This document shows, in pieces, positions 11,274-22,791 of a stretch of DNA of 64,000 bases. The translations under genes were made by a program, and so were the position numbers. Each line of letters starts with the position of its first letter. Position 1 is the stretch's first letter. Source of the stretch: Basidiobolus meristosporus CBS 931.73 (lineage: Eukaryota; Basidiobolomycota; Basidiobolomycetes; Basidiobolales; Basidiobolaceae); assembly GCA_002104905.1 (NCBI GenBank), contig MCFE01000097.1, positions 1 to 64,000 on the forward strand. Direction: 5' to 3'. Under the pieces are notes generated by a model. The model did no database searches. It was not told the DNA's origin and saw nothing but the letters and a program-made list of their open reading frames with translations.

Positions 11274-11879
11274 GTGTGCACCTATAAGAGGGACAAGAAT
11301 CCAGCAGGGAGAAGAAATATATTGGCTAAATACAAAAAAGTACTTTGCAGATATTCAGGAGGTATTCATGGCGGATGTAGTGGCAACAAAGCATATGTTT
11401 GCAAGGTGTATATGTTAGTTACCAGCAGTACAAAGTAAATTGCAACTTTGCAAGTATCACACTAAAAAGCCACAAAGTTGAGGTCATATCAATATGTCTA
11501 TTGTGGCAGGTATGGGCATTTGTAGTGGTTGGTATGCATGAGGCCATAGTTTTTTTTGACTTGAACTATTTGTTGAATACCCAAGGTAGTAGTGGGTAAG
11601 CAAATAAAGTGGGCCAATACTGCAGTGAAGTATATTAATTGCGCAAGGGGAGGTAGAAAAAGAAATGCCATTTAGTAAATTACTACAGTAGCATTATACA
11701 GAACTAGTTGTAGGGCGCCATAATGCCATTATAATGTCATTGGAGGCTTGCAATGAGGCTGTCAAAACTCCATCAAGTTTCTTGTCATACCAGGCAATGA
11801 GATATACTGGCTGGTTAGATCCACTGAAGTGGTTATGGAGCTCACTAAGACTGCAACAATACCATGCCACCCTTAGCAA
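11274..11879. other. No recognisable feature
   Basis: AT-rich spacer between copia A and a nested LTR cluster. Only short meaningless frames are seen. Confidence 0.4.
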
Positions 11880-12064
11880 TATTGTAAATATTCAGAATTT
11901 CACCTAACATAGCCACTTAAATCGTTACCTTCAAATCCTAGAGAATACTGACCAAATTCCTTGTTGGGATTTACTTGATATATTTTCTCCAAAATATCAG
12001 GTACTCAGACCATGATAATTCTTAGAGTTGTCCAAACAGCCCTAAACTTTGCATACATGTACTT

Positions 12065-13148
12065 GGTTTTGTGAAAATTTGCAATTCCACCTGATTATTC
12101 TCCTAACTTAGTCACTTAGATCTTTACCTTCAAATCCTAGAGTTTACTGACCAAGTGCCATGCTGATATTGACTCAAAATATTTTCATCAAAACTCCAGG
12201 TACCCAGGATATGAAAATACTCAAAGTTGTTCAAGCAGCCCCATACTTTGCACACATGTTGTTGGGAACTTCTTTAACCTATACTACATGTTTTCTATGC
12301 CAAGACCATGTAAAAGTATAAATACTACTGTTACATTCAATTAATCATTAGACTTGTTCCGTTGGATAGTGCCACATTGAGCCATGAGTGCCAAATGATG
12401 CCATAGTGTGCCAGAGAGGTCAAGTGAGCTTACACTTGGCCACAGAGTGTGAAACATAGCTCTGCATCTTCATGTAAAGCAGCCCCTGTGTTTCACCCAT
12501 TGTGCAGGAGAAAATCCTTTTTTTGACCTTTTTTTGTGGATCAATGTAGCTCAGGATGTGTAAGAGCACAGGAGAACTGAAGACATGCATCTGGTACTCA
12601 ATACCCATGGCACTCTGAATCTAGCTCTTGTAGCTTGTATCATGTCACAAAAATGAATGGCACTATCTTGGTCCACTGGTACTATCTGGCACTATATTTA
12701 AATATTTGCTCTAAAGTAAGATCTATACAAAGCACTTATAGTGCCAGATACTACCAGTGGACCAAGATAGTGCCATTCATTTTTGTGACATGATACAAGC
12801 TACAGGAGCTAGATTCCGAGTGCCATGGGTATTGAGTACCAGATGCATATTTTCAATCTGCTTGTGCTCTAACTTATCCTGCACAACTTTGATCCAAAAA
12901 AAAGGTCAAAAATGGATTTTCTCCAACACAATGGGTGAAACACAGGGGCTGCTTTGCATGAAGATGCAGAGCTATGTTTCACACCCTGTGGCCAGGTAGA
13001 GGCTCAATTGGCCTCTCTGGCACAATATGGCATCATTTGGCACTCATGGCTCAATGTGGCACTATCCAATGGAACAAGTCTATTAAGTGAAAACCACATA
13101 ATCTACTTGTCCTCCCACCCACTTCCAATATCTCCAAGACTCCTACAA
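12065..13148 (+). repeat. Inner copia family-2 solo LTR, itself interrupted
   Basis: Removing the 732-bp foldback insertion (12350-13081) leaves 352 bp, the standard family-2 LTR length. It is flanked by a TACTT target duplication and has no internal region, so it is a solo LTR. Confidence 0.8.
12350..13081. mobile_element. 732-bp foldback (inverted-repeat) DNA element
   Basis: Two arms of about 345 bp (12350-12696 and 12738-13081) are imperfect reverse complements around a 41-base AT-rich loop. The ends read AGACTTGTTCC...GGAACAAGTCT. The flanking LTR sequence shows a 3-bp duplication, ATT (12347-12349 and 13082-13084). Near each end the motif GTGCCA or a close variant recurs about four times in 60 bases. 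A 3-bp duplication plus repeated subterminal motifs resembles EnSpm/CACTA-type elements, but the ends are not CACTA and no transposase is encoded. It shares its ends with repeat Y. Confidence 0.85.
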
Positions 13149-13306
13149 TACTTGGGACCTTCCAAAACCTATTTTATATGCTTGTTATGCCAAGACCATG
13201 TAAAAGTATAAATACCACTTTTACACTTGTTCAATCATTAAATGAAAACCGCATAATCTACTTGTTCTCCCAATTACTTACAAATATCTCCAGGACTCTT
13301 ACAACA

Positions 13307-13928
13307 AAAGTAATGTTATACTCTTGCATGGCCTAGGCAAAGCTGACACATACATATATTGCACAGATTTATTGTGCAGACTGGCACATGCAATGCTAAA
13401 CCTTGCAGTGCTGGCTGAAGACCAGGGTACATGAGAGTTAGTGAGTGAGGAGTGGCATAGAGCCACAGGGCTCCCATAAGAGTCATGAAAGATGAGCATT
13501 GCAGCAGAAATACCTATTGAATGGTGCACCCAATGGAATCACTTGTTGAGTGTGGGGTTGGGCTCAATGTTAGCAATGTGTATAGGGACATGTATAGGTT
13601 AAAACAACTAGCAATTGAGGTACAACTGAAGTTTTGATGGGAATAAATCAATGTGTATGCATGGAAAGTAAGAGAAATGGTTGAGTCAGGAAGTAAGGAG
13701 TGTGAAAAAGAAGCATTAGCCAATCAATGTACACAAACATAAGATGTGATTAAGTGTCTGGGATCAGAAAGTGAGAGAACAGGCAGAGGACCAATCAAAA
13801 GCCATTGTTGTATTGTTGTGATGAAAAATTTTGACCAAGTTTTTTGTGAGATCAGAGGTTCAATGATTTTTACACAATCATGGCATAGTGTTGTGATGAT
13901 ATCAGTACCTCTTAGTCAAGGGACCTTT
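13307..13928 (+). mobile_element. Repeat X, terminal fragment (copy 3)
   Basis: This is a reverse-complement copy of about 22328-22860, with about 80% visible identity over many stretches (for example GTGTGGGGTTGGGCTCAATGTTAG against 22680-22700). It contains the end of the X coding region and its flank, but no open frame survives. It lies between an LTR end (13306) and a copia RT fragment. Confidence 0.65.
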
Positions 13929-15554
13929 ATCTTACAACAGCCTTTTGCCAGGATTTCTATAATACTTCCCATACAGAAAATCAATTGGATGCAGACTGGT
14001 CTGCAAGACAAAATACAAGGCTGATAGTACAACTCAAATATACAAAGCAAGACTTGTAGCCAAAGGATACACTCAAATAAAAGGACTTGACTATATTAGG
14101 TCCTTTACACTGGTAGCCAAGTTTTATTCCATCAAATCAATGCTAGACTTGCTCCATTGGATAGTGCCACATAGTAACAGCCAGTTTATAGTGCCAAATC
14201 AATCAGGCACTCTAGTTTCTACCACCTTGACAGTGGTAGGATATAGTTACTGGTAATTTTATTTAATCTTACTTATGTTGCACAGAATAGTGCTTTCCTT
14301 GCATTATTAACTCTTCATAATTCTCCAGGCACATTTCTCTTAGTGGAAGTCATCTTGCATGAATATACTGTGCATTGATAAGTATGTTAACTATTTTACC
14401 TCTTTTACTGTTTTCTCCTATATATGACTTTCCACTGTATTTACCTGTCAATGTGCTTTATCTCCTCAGATATCCAAATGCATGCTTTACTCTAACACTG
14501 AAATGATTAAATATCCCATTTTAGAGCTTCTGCTTCATGCTAAGCACACCATTCCTTGGCTTCCTATAAGCTGTAATACATCCCAATCTCGGACAATCCT
14601 CTCCTATATAAGCTAAGTCTGCCATACATTTATCCCCTCTACTGAATTCTGGATGATTCTCTGGGAGTGCATAGGGTATTATAATGCCTAATTCCAGCTA
14701 GTTGCCTACTAAACCAGATTATGTTATCCTCAATGGCAGACAGTGCTTGAAACTTTGCACAGTGCACCTTGCATTTGGCAGGATAAAAGTGCCTCTGCCC
14801 TCCAAAAGGTCTGTTAATCCTGACTTGGAAGGTATCCAAAATACTCCTTATATGGAACCTGTTGCTGAACACTCTGGGATATGGAAGTCTATTAGAGCTT
14901 CTGGGACTAGTATTCCAAGCTTACTCTAAGTCTTTCTTACCCTCTGCAAGGTGGTTCTCCATTACTGCCAGCTGGGATTGAAAGCTTCTTGGGCTTTTAT
15001 TACCATGGATGGTGGGATGAGTTCTTGTAGGGCAATAGTTCTTGAAGTATCAGAGAAGCTTAACAAGGGATCTCCTTGAGTAGATTGGGGTAAATGGTCC
15101 ACAGTACTTGGCATAGATCTCCTCTAATGTGTCAGAAGGATATCTACTGGTAGTGATGGGATTGATGAGAAAAACCATTCAGATGTGTAAGTCATATTAA
15201 AATTGATAGGTGATTGAGTTGAAGTTATTTGAATCAACTTGGTGCAATCAGCTTTATTTATCCAATTTTCCATGCATTGTGAATAAATCTCCATCAACTG
15301 CCATGTATCCCATCATTATGTTGCAAAAATCATCCTCTAATAATGACTTGGTATTTTTATTGAGGCTTTACTCACAAGTCTATAATCAAATTGGAAATCT
15401 GCAATTGATGCAATCCAATCCAGGTCAATGCAATCCAAGAAGTATCATGCATAACATATGGAAAATTCAACAATTTCATTAGTTTTCATATTTATTTCAA
15501 ATAAGACTAGGTTGATGCCAATACACTACTGTATAATTATCCAAATCTGTCACC

Positions 15555-16330
15555 ATGATCCCCATAACAAGTCTCAACTCATCTTTAGTGCAACCCAGAC
15601 AAAACCCATCCCCCAGCTCACAAGTGTGGTCCAGACCAGAGAAGTCAGTGTTAGATCCATTTGAATTCTTGCCAAGTGATTTTAGTATGGCCCTAGTGTC
15701 TATAATGAGCCTGCTTACAGATATTTGGGCACCACTCAGTAATCTAGCAGAACTAGATACCTCAGAGAGTCAACAGAGATGGAAAAACGCAAGTAGAAAC
15801 TTGTGGCATGAATTCTACATCAAGATGCTAGCGGATGTATATAAGAAAATATATAACAAGACAAGTGTTGAAATCAAGAATGAGCTGAGAGTGAGGGGAT
15901 TTGATGAGGAAGCTGCATGGGAACAATTTTGCATGCAATTTGCTCAGTGTGGGCTAGACACATTTGTTTCTGCCTCAACTTTGGGAACCAAAGAGATTTT
16001 GAATGAGGTTTGCCTTAAATGACTAATGTACTGTGTGAAATATTAGTAGAGCCAAGTGGCTTTCACAAGCAATATATACAGGACTCATCCAGCCAACAGC
16101 TCCAAAGTATCAGACAAAAGGTAAGTAAAAACCTTGAGGAATCTGAAGGTGAGCATCAAGAGGAAGAATATAGACCACAAGCAACATTGTCCAGATTGCG
16201 CCAGCATGCATTGTTGGATTTCTTACCATCCCTTACATCTTCAGCATGCCAGTGTACATCAGTCCAAGCTACACAACACCCTTCACAAGAGCACCCTGCA
16301 TTTGTTATGATCTGCCGCTTAAATGTTTAA
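15555..16330 (+). pseudogene. Repeat Y coding remnant, unknown protein
   Basis: Frame 15555-16022 overlaps by 4 bases (ATGA) with frame 16019-16330. In copy 1 the same region is one continuous frame, so the overlap here is a frameshift rather than a designed gene pair. The protein has a Trp/Lys-rich helical stretch (SESQQRWKNASRNLWHEFY), an IKNELRVRGFDEEAAWEQF segment, and an acidic, Gln-rich tail. The frame ends inside the inserted solo LTR. No domain is recognised. A gag-like capsid or an accessory DNA-binding protein are both possible. Confidence 0.5.
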
Positions 16331-16670
16331 GTTAGATCAGTTTTTAGTCAAATCAATTAGTACATGCTTAGGCTATCAGTATATCAGTATTATCTATCAA
16401 ATCAGTGGCATTAGTCAGCAAATGAATCAGCAGAACCTTATCAGACAGAAATAGATATATTAAGTAAGATCTTATTGGGTGATAATGATGCAATCAAATG
16501 AGTCATCAGCCACAACCTACATTAGGAAATACAATTAGTCAGCAATTGATCTGGCAAAATGTATATAAGGAGCTGCTGGAATCTCAATAAAAATCAGTTC
16601 AAGTTTTAGTGAATACAATACTAGCTAAATTCCCTATTCCTCTACAACTCTTATACCAAGACTTGTAACA
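16303..16670 (+). repeat. Solo LTR of a third LTR family
   Basis: This 368-bp block begins TGTTATGATCTGCCGC and ends GACTTGTAACA. It is flanked by CATT on both sides (16299-16302 and 16671-16674). Repeat Y copy 1 lacks the insertion, and its flanking sequence aligns straight across. An AATAAAA signal lies at about 16588. It is unlike the two copia LTR families here. Confidence 0.8.
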
Positions 16671-16999
16671 CATTGAATCAATGCATATTGGGTCAACATG
16701 TGTACTCCAGAGCAAAACCATCAGAACTTGCCATACTCATTGTTTGGACACAGGTCCATTGGAGCAGGCCAAGTTGCATCAATAAGCAGCATTACATCAC
16801 ACTCAGCCAAGGGCCATGCCTGTGCATCAAATTGTGCCTATGCATGCCATTGCACCTGAACATCAGTAAGTACCTTCTGGTGAACTGACTGATGATGAAC
16901 CACGTGAAGTGCCTCCACCACAATAGCCTTTGGCAAGTAAAAGAACATGTCAGCACATAGCACTGCAGGCCAGTCATGTATAATGATCTGGAGTAATTA

Positions 17000-17890
17000 A
17001 GTATGGCCAAGCTGCAGCATTGCATTTGTCAACTAGGAGACAAAATACTGACTACAAATGCACAAGTAGCTAAGAAGATAGTCAATGAGTAAGTAGTTTA
17101 GGTGTGCAAAGTGAATCACTGCCAAATGCTTCAGTAGTGATCCCTGTGAGAAGAAAGTCTGGGAGAAGATAATGCACCTGCATTGAATTGCTACTATTTG
17201 TCATGATCCAAACAACACATTTTTTTTACAATCTAAATCAAGCCATTGCAGGTTACCAATCACTAAATTTTAGATTTAAGTAATATCAAGGTTGTCTCAC
17301 ATTTGAGACAGAACCCCTATAAATAAACACCCTGCATATATAAATACATCATCTGTAAACTAGTGCAGCCATTTGATCTGTTTTGCACCTATCCAATTGG
17401 TTGCATGCTAGCTATGACACCTTGTCCAATTGCTAGGATCAGCTATTTACTTGCTCAATGGGCAAGATGTGATAATTGATGGCAAATCAGGTGGCTTGTA
17501 TATGTGTCAAAGAGCCAATTGAGGGCTGACAGCTTCAGGATACTTTTGGACCAACTAACCACTGAGATACCATCCAATTGGAGTGATGGTAACCAAGATG
17601 ATAAGTATAAGTGTAGTTTATATTGTGATGTGCATTTATTTACACTTACATTAAAGAAACATACCCAAATACCAGATTTTACCCACCACAATATCAGTAT
17701 CTGGTTGTGCACATGATGCAAACATTACAAGTTTGCATGATCATCTGTGCCAACCTCATTGTGTCAGATTGTGCCATAGTGTGCAAGATTTTCTCACATG
17801 GTTCAAAATTGTCCAAGAGTAATCCTGCCTACTGATAGCTACAATATTGCACTCAATTGCTCTTAGAGACTACAGATTGCACTGCGTGCC
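17000..17890. other. Right part of repeat Y, no open frame
   Basis: The sequence inside repeat Y to the right of its homology with copy 1. Short frames only. Several GTGCCA-like motifs cluster toward the right TIR. Confidence 0.4.
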
Positions 17891-19199
17891 CTGGCACAGT
17901 ACAATGGAACAAGTCTATTGCCTATTGTAGCCAAATATAAGTTTCTTGTACATCAAATGGATGTAAAAGCCGTGTTCTTGAATGGAGGACCTGATGAGGA
18001 CATATACATGAACCCACATGATGGGTTAGTTGTCTGAGATAACCCCCATCTGATTGGCAAGCCTAAAAATCTCTTTACGGTTTCAAACAATCACCATGAG
18101 CCTGGGATTACAAGATAGATTCTTATTTGATATAATCAAGTTCTCAAAGGAGTACTGCCCACTAAAGTGTTTACTATAAGTCAAGTAGAGCAGATTCAAT
18201 TCTAATAGATCTGTAAAAGGATGATCTTAGTCCAGCCACCAATAACCTAGAAATATTTGAAGAGACTAAATCCAGTCTATCTAAAGATTCAAGATGTCCA
18301 ATCTAGGAGAACTTAGTTACTAATTAGGGATAAATTTCTCCATAGACAGAGGTACCCACACTATCACCCTAAGCCAATCTAAGTATATTCAACATATATT
18401 AAAGAAGTACAAAATGGAAGATTGTAAACCAGCAGCTACCCCAATGGAGGCAAACCTTAACTTGGTCAAAACCTCACCAAATCAAGAGAGCTTGGTTCTA
18501 TCTGAAAGCCCTGACTTTCCTTATCAATCTATGGTCAGCAGTCTAGTGTATAGCATGCTTGGAACATGTCCAGATATCAGATATTCAGAGGGAGCTGACA
18601 GCCAGTATAATCAGAACTATAGATCTGATTGTATTGCAGCAGTTAAGCAGATTTTTAGATTCCTAAAAGGAGCTGCTGATATCTGCTTAAGATACACTTA
18701 TAAGATCTCAGAATAGGATCTTAAGGGATACTCTGCTGCTGATTGGGGAAAAGATTTGGGCAGCAGAAGATCCACCACAGGATGCACCATTCTTTACTAT
18801 AAAGGAGCAATATCATGGAATTCAAGAAAGCAACCACCTATGGCACTTTCTATCACAGAGGCAGAGTATATGGCAGCCTGTGAAGCTACAAACAATGCAA
18901 TGTGGTTTAGGAAGCTTTTTAAAGATTCAGGCCTACGTCAAAAAAGGCCTATTACTTTATTACAACTAAAGATGTACCCATTTAGATAGAAATCCAACTT
19001 TTCTTGCTAGACCTAAGCACATAGATATTAGACATCATTTCATACATGAACCTATAGAGGATAACTTAGCTAACTTGGCTTGCTGTCTTATAGATGAAAT
19101 AGTTGCAGATATATTTACCAAACCATTAGCTAGAGACAAGATTGAATATCATAGGTGTAAGTAAGGACTTGTCAATACAAACATTTAGCTTAGTGGGAG

Positions 19200-19545
19200 T
19201 ATTGTAAAAACTTGTAATTCTACCTAAATATTCACCTAGCTTAGTTGCTAAGATCATTATCTTGAAATCCTAAAGAATATTAACCAAAATTCTTGTTGAG
19301 ATAAACTTAAAATATTTTGACAAAAAAATATGGTACCCATAACTTGAAAATTCTCAAAGTTGTCCAAATTGCCCCAAACTTTGCATACATGTTCTTGGGA
19401 CCTTCCTTAACCTATTCTATGTGTTGTAATGCCAAGACTATATAAAAGTATAAATACTACTTTACATTCAATATATTACTAGGTGAAACCACATAATCTA
19501 CTTGTTCTCCCAATCACTGCCAATATCTCCAAGACTCTGACAACA
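19200..19545 (+). repeat. 3' LTR of copia B1 (family 2)
   Basis: The 346-bp LTR directly follows the purine-rich AGTGGGAG at the end of RNase H. It starts TATTGTAAAAACTTG and ends CTCTGACAACA. Confidence 0.85.
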
Positions 19546-19755
19546 CACAGAACATGAAAGTTCTTGAAGTTGTCCAAACAGCCCCAAAATTTGCACCCAT
19601 GTTCTGGGACATTCCTAAGCCTATTCTATATGCTTATCATGCCAAGATCATGCAAAAGTATAAATACCACTTTTACATTCAATAAATCAGTTAGTGAAAG
19701 CCATAAAAACTAGTTGTCCATCCAATTACTTACAATGTCTCCATGACTCTTACAA
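19546..19755 (+). repeat. Partial family-2 LTR (3' part)
   Basis: It matches the last 200 bases of the family-2 LTR (from CAGAACATGAAAGTTC to CTCTTACAACA) and lies head-to-tail with the preceding LTR. Confidence 0.75.
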
Positions 19756-19901
19756 CACTATTGTCATTCACTGGTTTTATCCTGGGCTATATTTAAACAT
19801 TAGCCCTGGAATAAAAACAACACCAAACACTTATAGAATATATATATATATGTGTGTGTGTTGGTTTTGCCTAGGCCATGTAAGAGTATAAATAATACTT
19901 T
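19756..19901. repeat. Foldback-centre remnant with a short TA/TG microsatellite
   Basis: A stretch at 19757-19835 resembles the centre of the 12350 foldback element (GGGCTATATTTAAA...CACTTATAG). It is followed by (TA)n(TG)n at about 19838-19862 and a scrap of LTR. It is probably a deletion derivative. Confidence 0.4.
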
Positions 19902-21043
19902 TGTTAAAAGAGCTTTGGAGATGCTGGAAGTGATTGGAAGAATAAGTATTTTATGCAGTTTCACCTAATGATTTATTGAATGTAAAGTAGTATTTATACT
20001 TTTACATGGTCTTGGCATACCAATCATGTAGAATAAGCTTAGGAAGGTCCCAAGAGCATGTGTGCCAAGCTTGGGGCTGTTTGGATAGCTTTGAAAATTT
20101 TGATGTTCTGAGTACCTGATATTATGGTTAAAATATTCTAAGTATATCCCAACAAGAATTTTGGTTAGTATTCTATAGGATTTGGAGGTAATGATCCAGG
20201 TGACTCAGTTAGGTGAATATCTATATGCTCAGTTTTAGCATGAAAAGTTGGATTTCTACCAAATTGTAATTATCCTTGATTATCTTGAAATAAAGTAATA
20301 TGCATTTTCTGACATAGACCTAAATCTGTAAGAAGCTTCCTTAACCATATTGCTTCTTTTGTAGCTTCATAGGTTACCGTATACTCTGCCTCTGCAGTGG
20401 AAAATGTTACAGTTGGGTGCTTTCTTGATTCCATGAAAATGCTCCTTGACAGCAAAGAAAGGTGTATCCTGTGGTGGATTGTTTGTCTTCCAAATTTTGT
20501 CCCCAATCAGCATCAGAGAATCCCACAAGATCCTGTTGTGACTCCTAATAGGTGTACCTTAAGCACTTATCAGCAGTTCCTTTTGTTGTAATTATAAAGT
20601 TGTCACCTAAATATATGTGCTAAACTAGTCATATAAATCCTATTTTTTTAATTAGCATTCTGTCCTGACCAAATTTCTTGTTGGGATTTACGTAGAATAT
20701 TTTCACCAAATTATCAGGTACCCAGCTTGTGATCTTTCTCAAAGTTGTCCAAAAGCCCCCAAACTTTGCACACATACTCTTGAGACGTTCCTTAACAAAC
20801 TCTACATGTTTGTTTACTTTACTTGATCAAAAGTATAAAAACCATACATTTGATCAATAAATCCACAAGTGAATAACCTGAAATATTCTAGTTCTCCACA
20901 TCAATTCCAACACTCCTCAGAGTATTGCAACACCATTTAGGTGTCTAAAAATCCACTTAACTGCTGCAATATGATTAGATTCCTAGTTCTGATTATATTG
21001 GCTGACAACTCCCACTGAATATAAGATATCTGGATGTATTCTA
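19902..21043 (-). pseudogene. Outer copia copy P: truncated LTR and RNase H
   Basis: A minus-strand family-2 LTR (19902 to about 20232, truncated) is followed by minus-strand RNase H (20270-20506, with FSTAEAEYTVTYEATKEAIW). A solo LTR at 20584-20932 interrupts it, and pol resumes at 20933-21043. It is then cut at TTCTA (21039-21043). The matching continuation starts at 37305 with TTCTAAGCATG, so this copy is the target into which the 16.3-kb nest was inserted. Confidence 0.75.
20584..20932 (+). repeat. Solo LTR (family 2) inside copia P
   Basis: 349 bp, TGTTGTAATTA to ATTGCAACA. The flanking 5-mers CCTTT (left) and CCATT (right) differ at one base. The RNase H sequence on either side joins without loss once the LTR is removed. 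Confidence 0.8.
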
Positions 21044-21389
21044 TGTTGTAAAACTTGGAATTCCACCTAAATATTCACCTGACTTAGTCACTTATATCAT
21101 GACCTTGAAATTGTAGAGGATACTGACCAAATTCCTTGTTGGAATTTACTTAGAATATTCTCACCAAAATGCCAGGTACCCAGAACATGAATATTTGCAA
21201 AGTTGTCCAAACAGCCCCAAACTTTACACACATGCTCTTGGGGCCTTCCTTAACCTATTCTTTGTTTTGTATGCCAAGACCATGTAAAAGTATAAATATT
21301 ACTATCACATTCAATAAATCATTAGGCAAGAACTGCGTAATCAGCTTGTCCTCCTAGTCACTTCCTATATCTCCAAGACTCTTACAACA
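21044..21389 (+). repeat. Left terminal LTR of the nest (family 2)
   Basis: 346 bp, starting TGTTGTAAAACTTGG and ending CTCTTACAACA. TTCTA precedes it. Confidence 0.85.
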
Positions 21390-21700
21390 ACATAGTCACT
21401 TTAATCATCCCCTTCAAGTCCTATGGAGTACTGACCAAATCCCTTGTAGGGATTTATTTAGAATATTTTCACCAGAATATCAGGTACTCAGAGCATGAAA
21501 ATTCTCAAAGTTGTTCAAACAGCCCCAAACTTTGCACACATGTTCTTAGGAACTTCCTTAACTTATGCTACATGTTTGTAATGCCAAGATCATGTAATAA
21601 TATAAATAGTACTTTTGCATTTGATTAATCATTAAGTGAAAACAACATAATCCACTTATCATCCCAAATCACTTCCAATATCTCCAAGACTCTTACAACA
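21390..21700 (+). repeat. Second, 5'-truncated family-2 LTR
   Basis: It matches the family-2 LTR from the CATAGTCACTT region to the CTCTTACAACA end and lacks about the first 40 bases. A primer site and gag follow directly. Confidence 0.8.
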
Positions 21701-21713
21701 GGCTATGAGCCCC
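21701..21713 (+). promoter_or_regulatory. Primer-binding site, half tRNA-iMet type
   Basis: GGCTATGAGCCCC directly abuts the LTR end. It differs by one base from the site of copia A and is complementary to the initiator tRNA-Met anticodon arm. Confidence 0.65.
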
Positions 21714-21730
21714 AAGCTGGCACTCTCTGC

Positions 21731-22327
21731 AATGTCTACCACTGCTATTATTGGAACTTCCTAAAAACATGGGAGTCTTAAAGTACCAGAAGAACTAACA
21801 GAGTGCCTATAACTGCATTTTCCTTAATGTTAAAGACAAATTGCTGATTCAATGCTCAAGATCAAAAATGGCAAGCAATGCCTGGAAGCCATTAGAAGAC
21901 ACCTGCCAGTCATGTTCAGCTGCTAAGAAAATGAATCTAAGATAAATATTCTTTACTACAAAGATACTGCCAGGAGAAAAAATGAAAAATCTAATTAATA
22001 GAAATACCATGCTGATGGATGAGATAGAATCTATGGGTGTACCAACTTCTGATGAAGATGTGAAAGTTATCATCCTGAAAGCCCTGACAGATAAGGTTCA
22101 GGGCCTTGTATCAGCCCTAGAGTCCAGAACTGAAGGCTTGACCTTAAATTATGTATATGGAAGGCTCCTGGATGAATAATTAAGAAAATCAAGTGCCAAC
22201 AAGAAGAAAAAAATGCTTTAATAAGCATTGATAACTAACAAAGGAGGTACTCAAGACCTTGCAAAGGCAACAGCAACCCCTATGAAAAATTATTGAGATG
22301 ATCCCAACATAAGGCCTTCACAAAGTT
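21731..22327 (+). pseudogene. Copia family-2 gag remnant
   Basis: ATG at about 21731 (MSTTAIIGTS, then a stop). Later frames keep gag features: SAKKMNLR, MKNLINRNTMLMDEIESMG (21982), and LTLNYVYGRLLDE, the UBN2 end seen also in copia A (LTLDYVKGRLLYEE). Stops break it, and repeat X follows. Confidence 0.7.
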
Positions 22328-22791
22328 AATGTCCTGAGACTAAGAGGTAATGATTTTGTCAGGACACTGTCCAGACCATTGAAAAATAATTGCACCCCAG
22401 ATTTCACAAAAAACTTTGTCAAATTTTTCATCACAACAATGTATAAGTGGCTTTTGATTGGTCCCCTGCCAATTTGCTCACTTTCCAATCCTGGACACTC
22501 TATTGCCTCCTACATTAGTGTGAGTTGATTGGATATTGCCTCTTTTTCACACTCCTTACTTCCAGACTCAGCCAATTCTCTTACTTTTCATGCATACAAA
22601 TTGATTTATTTCCATTGAAACTTCAGTTGTACCTCAATTGCCAATTGTATTGACCTATACAAGTCTCTATACCCTACACTAACATTAAGCCCAACCCCAC
22701 ACTCAACAAGTAACTCCATTAAAATCCACCACTCAATAAGTATTTCTGCTGTAATGCTCTGGTTCCACAACTTTGGCAGGAAGCCAACGGC

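Larger units (their letters stand above)
11880..13306 (+). repeat. Copia family-2 LTR, split by a second LTR
   Basis: The outer LTR consists of 11880-12064 plus 13154-13306, together about 338 bp, matching the family-2 LTR of about 350 bp that ends CTCTTACAACA. Between the halves is a second LTR of the same family, flanked by the duplication TACTT (12060-12064 and 13149-13153). Confidence 0.75.
14145..17916. mobile_element. Repeat Y, copy 2: 3.8-kb TIR-bounded element
   Basis: It is inserted in copia B1 RT, which resumes on the far side. The ends are inverted repeats of about 25 bp: AGACTTGCTCCATTGGATAG at the left and the complement AGACTTGTTCCATTGTACTG at the right, each followed by GTGCCA. 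The flanking triplets (GCT and ATT) do not match, so the target duplication is unclear. The left 2.2 kb matches copy 1 (2746-4584) in inverted orientation. A 368-bp solo LTR interrupts it at 16303-16670, so the element itself is about 3.4 kb. No known transposase was found in it. Confidence 0.75.
13962..19199 (+). pseudogene. Copia family-2 pol fragment B1, split by repeat Y
   Basis: The RT start (13962-14144) encodes a [14 protein letters not shown]-type region. It is cut in the middle of the LAIAAKY region and resumes at 17917 with VAKYKFLVHQMDVKAVFLNG. It continues through MEDCKPAATPMEANLNLVK (18414) and RNase H (DWG at about 18740, SITEAEYMAACEA at about 18860) to FTKPLARDK (19110). Stops and shifts are frequent. 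An LTR starts at 19200. Gag, protease and integrase are missing upstream. Confidence 0.8.

Noticed and set aside
13962-14144. Host gene fragment
   Set aside because: It aligns with the RT start of the other copia copies ([18 protein letters not shown]) and resumes at 17917.
14142-17919. Target duplication around repeat Y copy 2
   Set aside because: The flanking triplets are GCT and ATT, which do not match. The host copia is too diverged to rebuild the original site.
19838-19862. TA/TG run as a possible replication or regulatory element
   Set aside because: It is a short simple repeat inside decayed transposon sequence, with nothing else to support a function.
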